Below are positions 60,088 to 64,000 of a DNA stretch of 64,000 nucleotides, one piece after another. The position numbers were made by a program, and so were the translations under genes. Numbering within the stretch: the first letter of the stretch is position 1; each line of letters starts with the position of its first letter. This stretch comes from Fulvivirga lutea (GTDB taxonomy: Bacteria > Bacteroidota > Bacteroidia > Cytophagales > Cyclobacteriaceae): the NCBI RefSeq assembly GCF_017068455.1, contig NZ_CP070608.1, positions 1,779,488 to 1,843,487 of the forward strand, given 5' to 3'. The notes below the pieces were generated by a model. That model worked only from the letters and a program-made list of their open reading frames with translations, made no database searches and was not told the origin of the DNA.

Positions 60088-62468
60088 TGCTATACCCTCA
60101 CGATATCGAACAGAAGCTGGGTTTTGATAAAATTAGAGCACTAATTAGTGAAAAGTGTACTACTGATTTGGGTAAATCAATAGTTGAAAAAGTAAAATTT
60201 TCGTCTAATTATGATTTGATAAACAAGCTTCTTGCTCAGACCAAAGAGTATCAAAATATTCTTATTTCTTCTGATTCATTAAGTTTATTTGGATTCGCTG
60301 ACATACAGGAAGCGCTGGAGAAGAGCAAAACAGAGGGGACCTTTTGCAGTGAAAATGAGATTTTTCAGATCGGCAAGTTCCTGAATAGTTTTGAGAAGGC
60401 TTATGATTTCTTTTCTAATAACTCCAATAACTACCCACACCTTTATGACCTCTGTAATACGATTGAAATCGATAAAAGTCTTTTAAAACAAATTGAGAAA
60501 TGCATCGATGAAGAGGGGAATTTAAAGGATGACGCAAGCCCTGAGCTTCAGCGAATCAGGGGCGAATTAAGATCCAAGTACTCACAAGTTAGAAAATCCC
60601 TCTATTCAATTTTTAAGCAGTCAGAAAAAGAAGGGTGGGTGCCGGAAGGAGCTTCTGTTACTGTCAGGGATGGTCGGATGGTCATTCCTATTTTAGCTGA
60701 GTTTAAAAGAAGATTACCTGGATTTATCCATGATGAATCAGCATCGGGTAACACTGTATACCTTGAGCCGACTAATGTGCTTCAAGGTAATAATGAGATA
60801 AGACAATTAGAATACGCTGAAAAGCGCGAAAAAATAAAGATTCTTACCGGTTTAACGAATAGGGTGAGGATTAATTTACCAGATATCAGGTCTGGGTTGT
60901 CCTTTATTTCGAAGCTGGATTTCATAAGAGCGAAGGCAAAATTTAGCAATGAAATTGAGGCGATCGTACCCAAAATTAAAAATACAGCCTCAGTAAGCTT
61001 GAGGAATGCCCGGCATCCGTTACTCTTACTTTCCTTTATGAAGGAGGGGAAAAAGGTAGTACCACTGAATGTACAATTGACTGAAAAGAGTAGAATCTTA
61101 ATTATCTCAGGCCCTAATGCAGGAGGAAAATCAGTAAGCCTTAAAACAATTGGCCTTTTACAATTCATGATTCAGTCGGGGATACCAATACCAGTAGGTG
61201 AAGAGTCTGAGCTTGGAATGTTTGAAGATATATTGATTGATATTGGAGACGAGCAGTCAATTGAAAATGACTTAAGTACTTACAGTAGTCATTTAAAGAG
61301 TATGAAGTCGTTCTTAAAGAATGGGACTTCCACTTCCTTATGCCTAATTGATGAATTTGGTACAGGTACAGATCCGCAGTTTGGAGGAGCCATTGCACAA
61401 GCTGTTTTAAGTGAATTGAACAATAAAAAGGTGTCTGGTGTGATAACCACTCATTACAGTAATATCAAACATTTTGCAGAGAAAACTGAGGGTATAATTA
61501 ATGGAGCCATGCGGTTTGACATGCAAAAGCTTGAGCCATTGTTTGAATTAGAAGTAGGGAAACCTGGCAGTTCATTTTCATTGGAAATTGCGAAAAAGAT
61601 TGGTTTAAACTCGGGAGTAATTGATTATGCGAAAGAATTAATTGGAGATAAAGCTATTGATGTAGACCAGTTACTTAATCAGTTGGAAAAACAAAAGCAG
61701 CAAATAAAACAGCGTGATGAAGAGCTGAAAAAGCGGGAATTGCAAGCGGCTAATCTTCAGAATCAGTACTCAACACTAAAAGAAGAGCTTGATAAAAACA
61801 AAAAGGAAATAATTAGTAAAGCCAAAGAAGAAGCAGCCAGATTGTTAAAGGATACCAATCGAGAGATTGAAAAAACAATTCGTCACATAAAGTCTAATAA
61901 AGCCCAAAAAACCGAAACAAAAAGGGCGAGGGAGAGATTACAAAACCTGAAGCAAAAAGTTGATGAACCTAAAGAAATAAAGAAGGCTCAAGCAGCAACT
62001 GAGGAACAATTGAATCCGGGAGATACCGTTCAATTAATTGATCAGGAAGTAACGGGAACAGTTATTTCAATGAAAGGCAATGATGTGGAAGTTCAAATAG
62101 GTTTGTTAAAATCCAAAGTCAAAAAGAATCGACTTATTAAAATATCTAAAGGCAAAGAAAAAACTATAAAAAAGGAGCGTGCAGGAAGTGCTCATGGTAT
62201 GAATTTGACTAGTAAATTTTCAGAGTTTAATTCAACATTAGATATCCGGGGCAAGCGTGTAGAGGAAGTACTTACTATTCTTGATCAATTTTTAGATGAT
62301 GCAATCTTATTCGGGCTCAGTGAAGTAAAAGTATTGCATGGTAAGGGAAATGGGGTGCTAAGGGAAGTGTTAAGAAATTACTGTAAAACACAATCTTTTA
62401 TTTCAAATGTAGCAGATGAACATATTGAAAGGGGTGGTGCAGGAATAACTGTAATTACATTAAATTAA
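60087..62468 (+). CDS. mutS2: Endonuclease MutS2, GTG start
   Basis: 793 aa. MutS-like core and clamp without the mismatch-recognition domain, ABC-type ATPase with Walker A GPNAGGKS (Lys348), STYSSHLKSM, LIDEFGTGTDPQFGG (Walker B) and TTHYSNIKHF; a long coiled coil (about 530-640) and a C-terminal Smr nuclease domain (about 712-793, LDIRGKRVEEVL, VLHGKGNGVLRE). MutS2 suppresses recombination and acts on collided ribosomes in Bacillus. GTG 60087 lies in the TAGTG overlap with the DUF4296 gene. A strong terminator follows. Confidence 0.95.
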   Translation: MLYPHDIEQKLGFDKIRALISEKCTTDLGKSIVEKVKFSSNYDLINKLLAQTKEYQNILISSDSLSLFGFADIQEALEKSKTEGTFCSENEIFQIGKFLNSFEKAYDFFSNNSNNYPHLYDLCNTIEIDKSLLKQIEKCIDEEGNLKDDASPELQRIRGELRSKYSQVRKSLYSIFKQSEKEGWVPEGASVTVRDGRMVIPILAEFKRRLPGFIHDESASGNTVYLEPTNVLQGNNEIRQLEYAEKREKIKILTGLTNRVRINLPDIRSGLSFISKLDFIRAKAKFSNEIEAIVPKIKNTASVSLRNARHPLLLLSFMKEGKKVVPLNVQLTEKSRILIISGPNAGGKSVSLKTIGLLQFMIQSGIPIPVGEESELGMFEDILIDIGDEQSIENDLSTYSSHLKSMKSFLKNGTSTSLCLIDEFGTGTDPQFGGAIAQAVLSELNNKKVSGVITTHYSNIKHFAEKTEGIINGAMRFDMQKLEPLFELEVGKPGSSFSLEIAKKIGLNSGVIDYAKELIGDKAIDVDQLLNQLEKQKQQIKQRDEELKKRELQAANLQNQYSTLKEELDKNKKEIISKAKEEAARLLKDTNREIEKTIRHIKSNKAQKTETKRARERLQNLKQKVDEPKEIKKAQAATEEQLNPGDTVQLIDQEVTGTVISMKGNDVEVQIGLLKSKVKKNRLIKISKGKEKTIKKERAGSAHGMNLTSKFSEFNSTLDIRGKRVEEVLTILDQFLDDAILFGLSEVKVLHGKGNGVLREVLRNYCKTQSFISNVADEHIERGGAGITVITLN

Positions 62469-62494
62469 AAAAGGCCTCATTTGAGGCCTTTTTT
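62467..62494. terminator. Strong bidirectional terminator after mutS2
   Basis: AAAAAAGGCCTCA (62467-62479) pairs with TGAGGCCTTTTTT (62482-62494). Perfect stem, two-base gap, T-run on plus and A-run upstream, so it can also serve the converging lipoprotein gene. Confidence 0.9.
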
Positions 62495-62516
62495 AATTCT
62501 TTATATTTGAAGTTAC

Positions 62517-63020
62517 TTATTGCTTAACCAAGTTAAACGTCCATGAACCTACAACAGCTTCAGTTCTAGATGTTGAACCACCATCTGCTAAGCTGAAAGA
62601 TAGTGTCATTCCTGTAGCAGAAAAGTTTGTAACAGTGATTTGTAATCCATCACTTGCTCTAGTAACTGTGAATTGAGTAGTAGAAGCATCAGTTGGAACT
62701 GGAGTAAAAGTCCAAGAGTCTGTACCTAAAAATGGTCTTACACCAGAAGGACCTCCAACAATTGAAGCTGTACCTCCTTCAGATCCTGCAGTATAAGTAA
62801 TGGTAAGAGCGAAATCGCTGTAGTCGTCAGTTCTATCCTGGCTTGGAGAACCGAAAGTGACTTGTCCTGTTTGAGTCGCATCTACGGCCCAAGTACCAGA
62901 GAATGTGTTACCAACTTGATCAACAGCAGGCGCACCATCGTCACCACCACTGTCACACCCTACGCTAAACAATAACAGAGATAATACTGCGGCACTTAAT
63001 AAATAACTTAATTTTTTCAT
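62517..63020 (-). CDS. Small lipoprotein of unknown function
   Basis: 167 aa from ATG 63020 (MKKLSYLLSAAVLSLLLFSVGC), lipobox FSVGC followed by DSGGDDGAP. The open frame runs upstream to 63128, but that stretch is AT-rich non-coding sequence. The rest is beta-rich, Thr/Ser-rich (NTFSGTWAVDATQTGQVTF, WTFTPVPTDASTTQFTVT), perhaps a lipocalin-like barrel. Family not recognised. The acidic D-rich residues after the lipobox would fit a Bacteroidota surface export signal (inference). Confidence 0.75.
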   Translation of the reverse strand: MKKLSYLLSAAVLSLLLFSVGCDSGGDDGAPAVDQVGNTFSGTWAVDATQTGQVTFGSPSQDRTDDYSDFALTITYTAGSEGGTASIVGGPSGVRPFLGTDSWTFTPVPTDASTTQFTVTRASDGLQITVTNFSATGMTLSFSLADGGSTSRTEAVVGSWTFNLVKQ

Positions 63021-63108
63021 TAGATCGAATTTGTGGTTTACTATAGTTTTCGAAATTATCATTTTTATTCGAAATGCTAAAATAACAATAAATATTATTA
63101 TTTGATAT

Positions 63109-63126
63109 GTATCTATAAATAGATAC
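63109..63126. other. 18-bp perfect palindrome
   Basis: GTATCTAT-AA-ATAGATAC, in the 133-base gap between the ABC ATPase and the lipoprotein gene. On the plus strand a T-run follows, but no plus-strand gene precedes it. It could be a regulatory site or an mRNA hairpin; no function assigned. Confidence 0.45.
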
Positions 63127-63153
63127 ACATTTTTTTAAAATAGTAACCATTTC

Positions 63154-63777
63154 TTAACAAACTTTGAAGTCAGCCAGATTAAGCATAGAATGGCAATTTT
63201 TGTATTCAATTTCTTGATTAGAAGCTAATATCAATAATCGACTTCCATCCATTTTGTTCAATTCACTAAAAAACCACTCAGATCCTTTTTTGTCTAGGTT
63301 GGTTGTGGGTTCATCAAGAAGCAGAATTTCTGTGTTGGAAAAGAAGGCAAGGGCCAATTTTAGCCTTTGTTTCATACCTGAAGAAAAGTTTTTGATAAAC
63401 TTATGCTTGTGATCATCAAAGAATGAATACTCAATTAAAGAGTTAATTGTTTCCCCACTTCTAATGGGTTTGAATTTAAAGTGAAATTGAATTTGTTCTA
63501 ATAATGTGAACTCTTCAATTAATTCCAGGTAAGGAGCAGCAAAAGAAATGTGATTGAATATGTCTTCTACAGGTATATTGGAACCATTATCATTGTAACT
63601 AATTTCACCCGAGGAAGGAAGCTGATTTCCAGCAATTAATTGAAGTAAAGTGGATTTTCCGCTACCGTTAGGTCCTACTATTGCTGTAGATTCACCAGAT
63701 TTAAAGGTGTAATTTAAGCTCTCGAATAAAATCTCCCTGTTAAATCTCTTCGCTACATCTTTCAGGACGATTTCCAT
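63154..63777 (-). CDS. ABC transporter ATP-binding protein
   Basis: 207 aa. Walker A IVGPNGSGKSTLLQL, Q-loop region around SFAAPYLELIEEF, signature FSSGMKQRLKLALAF, Walker B EILLLDEPTTNLD, and the following switch region with Asn in place of His (LILASNQ). Slightly short, resembling CcmA/heme-exporter-type ATPases; the substrate is unknown and no permease gene is adjacent. It starts 8 bases after the lpxA stop, so it is probably in the lipid A operon. Confidence 0.9.
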   Translation of the reverse strand: MEIVLKDVAKRFNREILFESLNYTFKSGESTAIVGPNGSGKSTLLQLIAGNQLPSSGEISYNDNGSNIPVEDIFNHISFAAPYLELIEEFTLLEQIQFHFKFKPIRSGETINSLIEYSFFDDHKHKFIKNFSSGMKQRLKLALAFFSNTEILLLDEPTTNLDKKGSEWFFSELNKMDGSRLLILASNQEIEYKNCHSMLNLADFKVC

Positions 63778-63785
63778 GAAAAGTC

Positions 63786-63998
63786 TTAGTAAGTATAACC
63801 TTTCATAACTCCTCTGTCTGAACTTCTGATAAAATCGATGATCTCATCGCGCTCTTTTGAAGGGGCTAGTTCCAGCTCTACTAAATCAAGTGCTTTTGAA
63901 TTATTGAGGCCTTTTAAGAAAATGTATCTGTAGATTTCCTGAATTTCATTGATTTTCTCCGAAGTATAACCTCTTCTTCTTAAACCAATAGAGTTGAT
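63786..63998 (-). CDS. lpxA: UDP-GlcNAc acyltransferase LpxA, C-terminal end (5' end outside window)
   Basis: The last 70 residues plus stop are visible; the gene runs off the right edge. The reading frame begins INSIGLRRRGYTSEKINEI, followed by EIYRYIFLKGLNNSKAL and an end DFIRSSDRGVMKGYTY. This is the helical C-terminal domain of LpxA (NxVGLRR, EIYRxL, FIRxSxRG), which catalyses the first step of lipid A synthesis. Confidence 0.9.
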   Translation of the reverse strand: MNSIGLRRRGYTSEKINEIQEIYRYIFLKGLNNSKALDLVELELAPSKERDEIIDFIRSSDRGVMKGYTY

Positions 63999-64000
63999 AC

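Noticed and set aside
62517-63128. Longer reading frame for the small lipoprotein
   Set aside because: The upstream part is AT-rich and non-coding in look; a perfect lipoprotein signal starts at 63020.
1-64000. tRNA, rRNA, tmRNA or riboswitch
   Set aside because: None recognised by reading; a covariance-model search would be needed to exclude small RNAs.

Overview
The window looks like a chromosomal segment of a marine-type Bacteroidota, most likely order Cytophagales (Fulvivirga/Roseivirga/Marivirga-like). The grounds are: a Bacteroidota-style dcw cluster without murF or ddl; TAnnTTTG -7 promoter boxes with no obvious Shine-Dalgarno sequences; a T9SS C-terminal sorting domain; SprB-type repeats; several Bacteroidota-restricted DUF families (DUF3822, DUF4296, TIGR02757); a DUF58/VWA (Bat) operon; and low GC with short overlapping genes. 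The genus assignment is inference.

Layout. 0-16.4 kb: the end of a CoA-transferase gene, then a complete 13-gene division and cell wall cluster (mraZ, rsmH, ftsL, ftsI, murE, mraY, murD, ftsW, murG, murC, ftsQ, ftsA, ftsZ). It is preceded by three MraZ boxes and closed by a hairpin terminator. Most junctions overlap or are a few bases apart. The three long ones (mraY/murD, ftsW/murG, ftsQ/ftsA) are each filled from the first base after the stop codon with a different degenerate 7-bp tandem repeat. murD, next to one tract, has no ATG, GTG or TTG at the expected place; murG and murC start with TTG. 16.4-18.0 kb: two reverse-strand envelope genes, one with a TonB C-terminal domain.

18.0-22.9 kb is an accessory zone. 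It holds a MntA-HepT toxin-antitoxin pair, a 'mobile mystery protein' A/B pair (HTH regulator plus Fic protein) with a clear double operator, and nhaA. These are separated by copies of two interspersed repeat families: a 141-bp chain of triloop hairpins (A) and a REP-like mosaic with nested small palindromes (B). 22.9-45.4 kb is mixed: DUF2200, a lipoprotein sugar dehydrogenase, a large T9SS-exported protein, ygiD-like dioxygenase, an Old Yellow Enzyme, a 190-bp direct repeat pair, an M3 peptidase lipoprotein, an SprB-repeat lipoprotein, pirin, a small-protein/nucleotidyltransferase pair, a PagL-like/GIN-domain/FMN-reductase operon, kdsB, an NfeD membrane protease and a LysM protein.

45.4-64 kb is mostly housekeeping: pyrE, two NUDIX hydrolases, coaD with DUF3822, a hotdog thioesterase, a RecD-like helicase and a DUF1573 gene. 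An IS3-family element with a -1 frameshift heptamer, a 3-bp target duplication and a nonsense codon in orfB sits between the DUF1573 gene and its terminator. Then follow DUF423, yggS, a GH3-family gene, a LysE exporter, the DUF58/VWA operon, DUF4296, mutS2, a small lipoprotein, an ABC ATPase and the 3' end of lpxA. No rRNA or tRNA gene, CRISPR array or prophage was recognised.

The most unusual signals are the heptamer tracts and the missing murD start codon, the triloop hairpin repeat family around the toxin-antitoxin genes, and the HTH/Fic pair with its GTTTAC-N14-GTAAAC operators.
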